NCBI GenBank assembly: GCA_028023455.1
Contig: JAQFVV010000255.1
Coordinates: 1,269,699 to 1,333,698 of the forward strand
From: Epiperipatus broadwayi
Lineage: Eukaryota > Onychophora > Udeonychophora > Euonychophora > Peripatidae
Direction: 5' to 3'
DNA: 64,000 bases
The notes under the pieces were generated by a model. That model was not told the DNA's origin and made no database searches. It saw only the letters and a program-made list of their open reading frames with translations. This document shows, one piece after another, positions 10,707 through 20,367 of the stretch; within the stretch, counting starts at the first letter, position 1; every line of letters starts with the position of its first letter. A program made the position numbers and the translations under genes.

Positions 10707-11918
10707 CAGCAGTAAGTACAGAAAACTGTAAATTCCCACATGGATATAATTATGTGTTGTTGTTGTTGTTTTTTTTCATTTTGAAAAATACATTTGAAAA
10801 TAATTCAAGCAAGTGGATTTATTTCAATACGATATTGATAAAGAATTCAGTCTATTGTTTTGAACATTTACTAATAATATGGTAGAATGATTTGAAAATA
10901 ATTATTGAAATGGAAGAATTAGATTATATATATATATATACAAAGGTATGGTGTTCCAGGATCCACAACTATTTCCACCAACATTAAGATATATATATAT
11001 GATTCACTTGAAATGGAAATTCTTTGTAATCAGAACATCGTAAAGGCTTGCCATAGAAAATGGGAATTTATTACTGGACAAGAACTTGTTGGAATATAAA
11101 GCATAATCCGAGAATTTCAAAAAGAACAACAAATTGATAATCACATATAATGCATATTCCAGGAAGAATCTGTACCAAAGCATAATAAAGTGATAGTTGA
11201 GAGAGAAAACTAAATTACGACTATAGTTAATGATTATGCAAAGCTTTATTGAATTATCTTCATGGTATTGCCATTATGCATCTTTTCAAGTATTTTAATA
11301 TCACAGTATGTTAATAGCACAGCATATAATTTTATTTTTAATATATATAAAAGAAGTTATTTCTATTTAAAGTCCGTCTTTTAAAGCAAATTCTTTTATA
11401 AAACAATTAAATAAACCAACCTGCCTTTTATTACTATAACAATACTTAATTTATTATTTATTCCTTGATCAATCTAACAGTTTTGATTGATAAATAGTCT
11501 AACTTCAGAACTAAAGTATACACAAATATATAAAAACAAATTGTTTATCTAATCAATATAGATAATACAAAATAAACATTATATTCAATTATAAATTAAA
11601 TCCTCTTATATCCTATAAATATATATCCTCAAAATCGATACTACATGTGGATAATAATAGATCTTAAAAGTAATAACACCTTATCATTTTATATAATTTA
11701 TTTTTCAGTTTTTTCATATTAATTAATATTATCATAATTATAAAACATATCTAACTTAAAAAAACATATCTTTTGTCGTTTATTAAGATTTTATTGTTTA
11801 TTTTAATTTCACATATCAATTTTTTATTATAAATATTATTAATATATAAACTATTAATTCTATAATCTTTAAATTTAAGTTTAATATTTATCATTAAACT
11901 TTTTAACTAATTTTATAA
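10707..11918. other. AT-rich stretch with small TA microsatellites
   Basis: Contains short (TA)n runs near 10930 and 10990 and very T/A-rich DNA after 11300. Nothing else was recognised. Confidence 0.5.
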
Positions 11919-12083
<165 letters not shown>

Positions 12084-12189
12084 AATATTTTTTAAATTTT
12101 TGTTTAATTAATATTAACATTTGCCTTCTTATGTCTATCCACCTTTTTCACTGCTAAAATTTGAATTTTAAAGCTTCCTTTATATAATT

Positions 12190-12560
12190 TTGTCTATAAC
12201 ATTTTCCATTTTTTGAATTTTATTGCTTTAAATTATCTCAATCATATTTATATTACCATTTTAATACTATCCCTTTCAAATGATGTCCTGTTTCTAATGG
12301 ACTTAAGTAAACCAGTGATTCTTTATCTTTTTTATGTTGTGTTAATCTTCTGCAAATTGAATTTTTATTTCTTCAACATAATTAGTTTTAATATAATTAA
12401 TTTGACATTTTTTACATTTAATTTCATACACTCCATTTATACCATTAACTGGATTTTCTTTTTTTTAAAAAAAAATATATTTGTTATCTTAAATGTTAAT
12501 TATGTTTTTCCTTTTTATATATATTATTTTAAACTGTTGTTACATTTTTTTTATTTTATT
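12190..12560 (-). pseudogene. Penelope-like element GIY-YIG endonuclease fragment, copy 1
   Basis: Minus-strand translation shows the GIY-YIG nuclease signature of Penelope-like retroelements: GVYEIKCKKC (12405-12434), then NYVEE where NYVGE is expected, and ETGHH-like TGH (about 12282-12291). The first motif with two cysteines and the later TGH are typical of PLE endonucleases. Frameshifts break it. It is flanked by about 40-bp direct repeats containing AATTTGAATTTTAAAGC (12134-12173 and 12582-12622). The open frame on the plus strand across it is a shadow. The reverse transcriptase part is missing. Confidence 0.7.
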
Positions 12561-12689
12561 AATAATAACACCTTTTTTTTTCTATCCACCTTCTTCACTG
12601 CAAAAATTTGAATTTTAAAGCTATGTGATGCATTATGGCTTATCCTTCATCGAAGTCAGGAATCTCTTAGCCACTATACCCACAGAAAC

Positions 12690-13381
12690 TTGATAGCCAC
12701 CTTACCTTCCCTTTCTATTTTTTTTCTCAATCCTGCTTTATCCCATTTCTACAACATCTTTTTTCACTCTACTGCCTTTATATCTAGATCCCCTAATATT
12801 TTTCCAACCCAACATAACAACCAAGAACTCACTTTCTGTATAATCACTTTATTTATATTTATTCTCCCACAACATCATTATTTGTACCCTTTCTACTTGC
12901 AGCCATTTACATTCAATTAACAGCTGTCTAATATTCTCCATGCCTTCCTTACATAACTTGCAGACAGTCACCCATATTTCTTTACTTATGTGCATATTCC
13001 CTTGTTGCTAAACAGTAAACTACTTTTCTTGCTATTATTGTAAATTAATTCACATCCAATATTCTGTTTCCTTCTATATATGTTTAAATTCTTTTTGCTT
13101 TCCATACTAGTTCTCCATCTCTTCAACTCCCTTCATCAATTCTTCTATCTCATTCTTTGCCACTATAACACTCAACAATTCTAATACAATCATCCCACTG
13201 TTTGTACAAGTATACTGACATAAAGTCTATCCAAATCTTCTACATACCATACTACCTTTCTTATCCATCTTATTGCTTGTTCTTTACTCATAACCCAATT
13301 AAATATTGTTTTGGCTGGTCTCTTACTATCCATAATTTGCAATCTACTGAACATTTTCATTTTGTTTTTTGCATCTGTCAT
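12690..13381 (-). pseudogene. LINE C-terminal region with zinc-knuckle-like motif
   Basis: A 63-codon open piece (13381-13190) is followed, after frameshifts, by CKLCKEGMENIRQLLIEC near 12915-12965, a C-x2-C ... C arrangement like the C-terminal zinc knuckle of many LINE polymerases. The remainder to about 12690 is broken. The plus-strand open frames overlapping this stretch are shadows. Confidence 0.5.
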
Positions 13382-13579
13382 ATAAAAATTTCACCATCCC
13401 ATTTCTCCTTGAATCATCTCCTCTGCCATCCACCATCTGCATCTAATGTATGTCTTCCTACTTCTCATTGTACTTTTTCTCAGTAATACATCATTACCAT
13501 AAGCTAACCCTGCTACTGCTACTCTCTTTTATACAATTCTTGCTACATCATATTTATTATATGAAAGCACTTAATTTCT

Positions 13580-14486
13580 TCATCTGTCCCTTCTTTTCTT
13601 TGCTTCATTTATCAATTTTTTCTCCCATTCATCCAAGCAATATCTCTGATTACTTAAAATGATTCTCAAAAAGTTATACCTATTCACCACATTTAACTTA
13701 ATATCTCTCAATAAAAATTCTTTGTCTTCTCTTTCCTCAGCATTTATCATCAATACTTTTAATTCTTTTTTACTAAATTTAATCCCCATCTCTTTACACA
13801 CCCATGTGAATGTCTTCAGCATATATTCCATATATTCCCTACTTTCTGTGCACAAGATGATATCATCAGCAAATAAAAGACCTGATAGTGTATACATTCT
13901 CTTGCCATCTATTAATGTTATCTCTATCTCTCTTCCTAACCTTTCTCTTGGTCTCTCCATTTCTCTCAAATATAACAAAAACAAAATAGATAACATAGAA
14001 CATCCTTGCCTTAGTACCACCCCATTTTTAACTCTAACTGATTCTATATTTCCTATTTGATATGTATAGTAATTATTTTCATACAATCTCTTAAGAAGAT
14101 CTACTAAAGCTCTATTTATTCCCAAATTTATTAAACTTACCCATAATCTATTTCTATGTACTCTATTATATGTCCTCTCTATATCTATAAAGACCATACA
14201 TAACTGTCTACTTGTATTCCCACTCATATCTATAAGTTGTACAAATAAACTATTTCCTATGTGCCTATCTATTCTAAAAAAATTTTGCATTTCTCCCAAT
14301 ATATTATTTTTTCCATTCATTTTGCCACCCTTCCAGCCACCAGATGTGCAAAACTTTATATAACACTGACATTACCACTATCAGTCTATAATTGTTTATC
14401 TTTCTATGGTTCTTACCTGGTCTTTTAAATAATAGCCTTATTCTTGTATTAGTCCAGCTATCTGGAAATTTTGTCTGCTCTGCCAT
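13580..14486 (-). pseudogene. LINE reverse transcriptase domain
   Basis: Two overlapping minus-strand pieces (14486-14304 and 14320-13580) in different frames cover the polymerase core. The first has PDSWTNTRIRLLFKRPGK and NYRLIVVMSVLYK, the finger-region blocks. The second has VFIDIERTYNRV (motif A, D present), NGVVLRQGC (motif B, RQG), and LLFADDIIL (motif C, catalytic FADD intact, about 13862-13873), then KFSKKELKVLMI. The domain is fairly complete, but a frameshift near 14310 and missing start context make it non-functional. This is the best preserved polymerase in the window. Confidence 0.85.
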
Positions 14487-14986
14487 CTAAACATGATAAT
14501 AGATTTAATTTTGCTTTACCCCCCAAATTCATAACCATCTCTGCTGCCCATCCATCTAAACTCTTGCATTTCCATCTTTCAATTTTTTCCCTGCCTCATT
14601 CAATTCATTTTTTGTAAAACTAATATTTCCATAACTATGTGCTTTTATGTTAGTTATCACATTGCCCACATATTATATCTTTTCTATATACATTACATAT
14701 TTATTTAAGATTGTTTCTAATCCTTCTCTAGAGCTACACTCTTTTTCCTCATCATTTAGTAATACTATTTTTCTCTCCCCTACATTCCCTCTTTTAATAT
14801 ATTTTCAAATTTTTTTACTCCTATTTCTTCCACTTTTATTAATATCCTACAATAATTTACTATTTAATTTCATTCTCTCTCTATAATTATCTATTTTAGC
14901 CAACTTATTTTTTTAAAATAGTTTTCCCATTTAATATTAACATTTTTTTCATTTTCTTTGTTTTTAATAGCAAATCTATATTCTCT

Positions 14987-15187
14987 TCATACTTCTTTCC
15001 TCTGTTTCACACTTGTACTAATTCTCACTTTTCTATTACTTTTATTTTTATGAATATTCTCCCCTAAAATCCTATTTGTCACTTTTTCAATTTCACTATA
15101 CCAGTTCTTATATTCATTCCCAACCAACTCTTCCATGATTTCTTCTACTTTTATTTTATATTTTTCTAATCTATTTTTATCATTCAT
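14987..15187 (-). pseudogene. LINE linker between endonuclease and RT
   Basis: A 66-codon minus-strand open piece, lysine- and glutamate-rich (EKYKIKVEEIMEELVG, YKNWYSEIEKVTNRILGE), in the position of the region between endonuclease and reverse transcriptase. No catalytic motif is visible. It is assigned by position only. Confidence 0.45.
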
Positions 15188-15199
15188 TCTTTATCCACA

Positions 15200-15970
15200 T
15201 CTTTCACTATCCTTTCTACTTATATTAATATTTTTCATCACATTATTAATCATATCTATTATAAAGAAATTATGATCACTATTACATACTCTCCCTTCAT
15301 TATTAAACTCTTTAATATTTCATATTTTATTCATTCCCTCTTTCTTTACTAATACATAATCTATTATGTGAAATATATTATTTCTAGACCATGTGTATTA
15401 CCCCTCATAAATATTTGATAAATTTTCCATTTTAAATTCACTCTCTGACAAAAACTTTTAAAACACTGTCCATTCTTGTTGTCCACATCATCAATTTCTT
15501 TAATATGCCCATTCATATCCTCTATTAACCATTATTTTCTTCTCCTTTTTCTTGAAACTCTGCATATCTACTGTTCCATTCTATTATAGTTTGACTATCT
15601 CCAGTGCCCATATACACTATAGCTACTGACCATTCTTCTCTTCCAAACCTTATCTCAAACTGCAAATATTCTTGACACTTATACAACATTTAAATATTTT
15701 TGACATAACTCCTATACCACCTTTTGTTTTCTATTTATGACCTGCAATACCCAAATTTCCAGTGTAGGTTCTTCTTCTCTTAGTTGTATTTTCACTACCA
15801 CTAATACCTCAAGCCCTTCATTTTTAACTGTTTTGTTTAATTCCAGCCACTTTTCTGGTTCCCTACCATCTTGCATATTCAAATATCAAATTTTAACAAT
15901 CTCTTTCTTTCTTATTATTATTTTATAAATTCTTTTGAGTCTTTCTTCTATATTATATTTAAACTTAGCT
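15200..15970 (-). pseudogene. LINE AP-type endonuclease domain, broken
   Basis: Minus-strand frames show WSVAIVYMGTGD (about 15600-15635), then EDMNGHIKEID followed by DVDNKNG (about 15470-15520). These match the GDFNGH...DxNG blocks of apurinic-like endonucleases that nick the target for LINE insertion. Several stops separate the blocks. Confidence 0.6.
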
Positions 15971-16009
15971 TGTTTATCATTAGTTTTAAAGACCGGCTCC
16001 CTCTCCACA

Positions 16010-16770
16010 TCTACATTTATATCTGAATCAGCTATTCTTTGTTTACAACCTTCTTTTTGTTAATACTAAAACCCTATCTCCCTTTATAAGTTTCCCAAAC
16101 TAGAATATTTTTCATAAATCAAACCCCCTAATGTTTCATTTCCTTGTTTTGCTAACTGTAATCCATCTTTACTATATAATTCCCTCTTACTAATAAAAAA
16201 AAATCCCACACATTCACAAACATAACATTATTTCTCTTGCATTATTTTTTCAATTTCATTTATAGAACAACATACCCTATCTAACATATACATATTATCA
16301 AATCTTGGTAATAATCTAACTATTCCTTCTCTTTCTTCAGCCTTATTCAAATTACTAATCAATTATTTGTACTTATTTATTACTCTCTTCAATAGTTCTA
16401 ACAAATTATTTGTGCCTACCATAACATAAACATCTCTACTCCCCTTTTTCTTTACATTAGTTGTAACATCACTAATTCCAGTTCTAGGCAAACTTACTCT
16501 TACATACCTAGTCCAATTTTTCTTTGCAATTACATGACCATATTTTCTAATTAGTAAATCCCCTACCAAGATTGTCTAATAGTTTACTTTCCCTACTTCA
16601 TTGTTAACATTCTCTTCCATCTTCTGGACTTCCTTATCTACTTCTTACTTAGTGTTTCTATTAATTAATTTCTTGATCTGCTCACACTTCATGTCTAATG
16701 CTTTTAATTTTACTTCTATATTCTTTACCTCTTCCTCTAACTTACTATTTGCCTAACTATTTCCATTGCA
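16010..16770 (-). pseudogene. LINE ORF1: coiled coil plus SGNH/GDSL-esterase-like domain
   Basis: The N-terminal part (about 16600-16740) encodes charged heptad-like sequence such as KLEEEVKNIEVKLKALDMK. Next comes VGDLLIRKYG (GDSLIR-like block I, about 16535-16566), then VYVMVGTNNLLELL (block III-like, 16395-16436) and ELYSKDGLQLAKQG (the DGLHL block that carries the catalytic histidine in SGNH hydrolases, here Q, near 16150-16190). SGNH/esterase domains are known in ORF1 of some LINE clades, where they may aid RNP or membrane interactions. The serine of GDS reads L and the histidine reads Q, so the catalytic residues are lost in this copy. Confidence 0.6.
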
Positions 16771-16799
16771 CTACTTATTTTGTCACCTGTATTGTATAG

Positions 16800-17290
16800 T
16801 AGCTCCCTCATTTTATGTCTTCTATATTTTACATTTTTTGTAAGTTTATTGCTTGAAATTATCTCAATCTTTTTTTATATTAAGGTAGTTTTAAAACCAA
16901 AATCTTTATGTAATGTAAGTTTAATGTTATTTATAAGGATAGCTTTTTTGATTTCTCTTTCTCTTTTATTATTTGTGTATTGAAACATTTTTATACTATT
17001 GATGTCCTGTTTTTATTGGATGTTAGTAAACTAGTGATTCTTTATTATTTTTATGTTGAATTCATCTTTTGTATATTGAATTCTTTGTTTCTCCAACATA
17101 ATTAGTTTTAATATTATTAATTTGGCATTTTTTGCATTTAATTTCATACACTCCATTTATATCATTATCTGGATTGTCATTGTTTTTTAATTTTTTTTTT
17201 ATCTTAAATGTTAATTGTTTTTCCTTTTTTTATTTATTATTTTAAACTGTTGTTAAATTTTTATTAATTTTATTAATATTTCTAACTTCA
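16800..17290 (-). pseudogene. Penelope-like element GIY-YIG endonuclease fragment, copy 2
   Basis: Minus-strand translation gives GVYEIKCKKC (17125-17154), NYVGETKNSIYKR (about 17065-17103, with the YVGE tetrad intact), then HKNNKESLVY and KTGHQ (about 17000-17050). This is a better version of the fragment at 12190-12560 and lies in the same orientation 4.6 kb away. The two copies are either a tandem PLE pair separated by a LINE insertion or independent insertions of one family. A stop and small frameshifts are present, and no PLE reverse transcriptase was found adjacent. Confidence 0.75.
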
Positions 17291-17299
17291 TTATTATTA

Positions 17300-17464
17300 C
17301 AAGTTTTAATGCCTATATAGTTAATTTCATTATTGTTATTATATAATAATATCATTATTGTTAAATTTAGTTAAGTTAATTAAAAATAAAAGCTTTATAT
17401 GAATAGTTTCACAATAAAAGTGATATTGCCTAAATTTTGATTCAATTTTTTTTTTTAAAAAAAT
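17300..17464. other. AT-rich stretch, nothing recognised
   Basis: T- and A-rich sequence between the PLE fragment and the tandem repeat. No feature could be supported. Confidence 0.4.
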
Positions 17465-17590
17465 GGGATCCTGAGCTGTCATGGTTTTAGCTGTCAGAAT
17501 TTTCATTGATAAGATTTTAGATTATCAAGATTTTCAGTTACTGGAATTTTCATTATCAGGATTATAGATGTCAAGATTTTAGCTATTGGA
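17465..17590. repeat. Degenerate short tandem repeat, inverse form of 6198-6395
   Basis: Phrases such as CAGAATTTTCATTGATAAGA and CAAGATTTTCAGTTACTGGA recur with a spacing near 20 bp. Their complements match the array at 6198-6395. Confidence 0.55.
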
Positions 17591-18020
17591 CATCAGGAAA
17601 AAGAGAAATAGATACTTCTGAAATTACTGAAAGATTTAAAAAACTGAAATAGACCACTAAACATCACATAATCACAATCTCTTATACTAACACATAATTG
17701 TTATTAAACAAGGCAAAACTCTCCATACAGTAGTGCCACCCTGTGCCAACAAGCCTCCTGGCATCCATTGATTACTCTGGTTGGCACAGGTGGCACTACT
17801 GTATGGAGAGTTTTACCTTGTTTAAAACTGAAATAGAATTATGTTGAACATGTTTTTAGATAGACAACTAATATCTTAAATTGGACTCCAAGATATTAAA
17901 AAACATTTAGAAAAAGATTATATAAAAAAGAAATGGATGAGGTAAGAGAGTTTACTAGAAGTATTTGGTGAAAAGAAAGTAAGATTCAGAGAAACAAATT
18001 TAAACTAGCTTGTAATGGAT
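17591..18020 (+). pseudogene. RTE-like LINE C-terminal fragment split by a hammerhead element
   Basis: Removing the insertion at 17654-17823 and one copy of its duplication leaves a plus-strand reading like EIDTSEITERFKKLK followed by NYVEHVF, NWTPRY and MDEVREFTRSIW. These correspond to the late C-terminal blocks (ITERI..LKWRWAGHV..., W.DEIRK) of the RTE-like family also seen at 3.3-4.8 kb and 40.0 kb. It is decayed. Confidence 0.55.
17654..17823. mobile_element. Hammerhead-family mini foldback copy, 170 bp, no ribozyme
   Basis: The antisense arm (CCACTAAACATCACATAATC to GTGCCAACA) joins directly to the sense arm (GCCTCCTGGCATCCATTGAT to TTTTACCTTGTTT). AAAACTGAAATAGA flanks it exactly at 17640-17653 and 17824-17837, a 14-bp target duplication. 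The ribozyme and central body are absent. Confidence 0.9.
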
Positions 18021-18439
18021 TATTGGGTTTTTGAAGTAAATTACATTAAGATGATTGACAAGCAATGGAAACAAGGGCCAATAATGATCAAATATTTTCA
18101 TTTGGTCTTAGTATCCTAATGCTCAATTGATCTTAAGATACAAACATCTATCAAATAATTTTTAATTTAGTTTATCAATTATTTTATGTCCCAATATATA
18201 TTTTTTACACATTAAGATAATATATGCTAAATATAATCAGATTTACAAATTATAAGTTCTAATTGCAAATAATAAAAGTAAGTTACAATTCCCCTATAAA
18301 GAACAATATTTTTATTATGATATGAATCTGATTTGGAAGATTTAACAATATATAACTGTAAAAAATTAACAAGCAGATATCAATCATTTTCTGCAAACTA
18401 AATGAATATGAAACTATATTATGAACATATGTAAATAGG

Positions 18440-18718
18440 ACTGCACTCTCTCAAATTGACTGTATAAAATTATTAAACTGTCCTTTAGCTACAGCATTAG
18501 ATAATTTATGCAGTATAAGTATGGCAGTCTTACACTGTAATCTTTGTTTGTGTATAGATAGTTATCTGTAATAACTTTAGCCAGTGTTACTAATTTGCAT
18601 ATCAATTGAATAAATTATTGTCAATGAATTTAAACTGATTGAAATTTCTGATTTGCAAAAAAGAGCTATTTCTAGTCATTTTAATACTTTGCAAGCAGTT
18701 TGAAATATATATATATAT
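18440..18718. mobile_element. Left half of a palindromic element split by the LTR retrotransposon
   Basis: The sequence from about 18470 to 18700 (TTTAGCTACAGCATTAGATA, ACTGTAATCTTTGTTT, TGAAATTTCTGATTTGCAAA) is an inverted, diverged match of 25990-26190. The LTR element sits between the halves. Joined, they form a foldback element of about 500 bp. Confidence 0.65.
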
Positions 18719-20367
18719 TGTACCGGTCGAACCACTGAAACCACTTACTTATACATATATATATATATAAGTTTTGGCCGGTTTCAAACTCCTTCCTAAT
18801 ACATTTATAATCTTATAAATATTACATGAACGGATAATGTTCGAGCAAAATGGGAGATCTTATTGATAGCTTTAACTATCAACAATGGCCCATCTCAGCT
18901 GCTAGATTCAAACCCCTACTATACAAATACTTTATTTGTTTTGGGGTAAACCCCGGGGTGCCAGCTAGTCTAATGACTAACATATTCGGGCAGTAGGCTC
19001 ATAATCCAGTGCTCAAAACATTTCCTAAAACTAGCTCAGTCTAATTTTAATTCAATAACAAAATTATACAAAATTAGTGGTGGAAAGAATTAATAAAAAG
19101 GTTGGTAAAAAGAATTGACCGACAAATAAAGTTTAAGTTTGAAGATATTTTATTTTAATTAACATTAATTAAGTTTAAAGATAATTTATTACCCAACATC
19201 AATTGACTAAATTTAAACATCTTTATAAATCTAATTTAACACACACACATTTTTAAAGTAACACATTATAACATATATCTGGTGAAAAGCATAATGTGTA
19301 ACATCATTAAATTATCTCACTTTCACACACACGCACATCAATAGTTCATTTTATGCATGCTTAAGAGTTCAAATTACTTTACTCGGTAGGATTGACAACG
19401 TATAAATGATAATAAATAAATGTTTACCTAGGATTTTTGGAACATGGATATTGCTTGTTGTTGACTGCTTCTGATGCTTCTGATGGATTATATCTAACCG
19501 GTTAGATTTGGATGTTTCTTGAAGAGATTTTATGCGAAACCATTGGTTTTATTCTTGAAGACAGTTTGATGGAGGATTTCTGAGTTGTTATGCAGACATT
19601 ATTTCACAGGCTGCTTTTGATGATCTTGTTGGACTAAAAAGGCTGAAGCACGAGCGTATATTTCCAAAAGCTGCTCAAGAATGCATTTTTGTTTCTGGAT
19701 ACATAATAGAAAATGCACTGTTGTCTGAACTGAAACAAGACTGTCACTGCAAACTAGACTGAAAAAACTGAACTCCGATAAAAAATCTGGCTATTTATGT
19801 ATCCGAATTGTTTTCATTTTAATATCCTCCAGCAATAGGTGCAATAGGTGGTGCCGAAATTCCATTAGTAATTAATCCTATGACGTGTTTTTGAAGATTG
19901 TTTAATTAGTAGTAGCTTTCATAAACGTATTGTTTTTATATCTTTAATTAGTAGCCCACTGCTGATGTGGTTTTTTTAAATCTTTATTTAACTTAATAGC
20001 CATCGCTGTGTTTTCCAAATATAATTTCTTTTTTAACTTTCATTTACATATTTTTTTTTTAATATTATTCTAACATGTATACATTTATTTACACTCGCAC
20101 GCACATATATAATTTATTATAATAAGCTTGAATGAAAAGAGATTTATATTTTTTTTAAATTTTAAATCACTTATTTTTACGAATACTAATTTAGAAAAAC
20201 TTTACTTTCTTTTATAACACTTTTAGTTTGACTTTAAGAAAAAACCCTTCCCACTTTTAATCTTTTATTTCAAACTCTTTTATGAAAGATTTTTTTTTTT
20301 ATTTTAATAATAATTTTTTTTTAGACAAAATTATTTTATATACATGTGCCAAATTGGCCTTGGCACA
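18719..20367 (-). repeat. Long terminal repeat, left copy (3' LTR)
   Basis: Begins TGTACCGGTCGAACC and ends TTGGCACA on the plus strand. Compared with the other LTR it has a small insertion near 18938-18960 containing the palindrome GGGGTAAACCCC, and lacks a few bases near 19395. On the minus strand, the sequence just before it (AACAGAGGTGGGTGTAA, 20368-20384) is purine-rich and could be the polypurine tract. Confidence 0.9.

Larger units (their letters stand above)
12640..16770 (-). mobile_element. Near full-length decayed LINE (ORF1 with SGNH-like domain, endonuclease, RT)
   Basis: Reading the minus strand from 16770 down, the order is: coiled coil, SGNH-hydrolase-like domain, AP-type endonuclease, reverse transcriptase, C-terminal zinc knuckle. 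That is the order of an APE-class non-LTR retrotransposon. Stops and frameshifts occur throughout, so it is inactive. It lies between two directly repeated PLE endonuclease fragments. The clade cannot be assigned by eye. Confidence 0.75.

Noticed and set aside
12213-12611. 132-codon plus-strand open frame rich in F, N and I
   Set aside because: It is antisense to the PLE endonuclease fragment and reflects AT-rich composition.
13202-14060. Several plus-strand open frames of 70-133 codons
   Set aside because: They lie antisense to the LINE reverse transcriptase whose motifs (RQGC, FADD) are on the minus strand.
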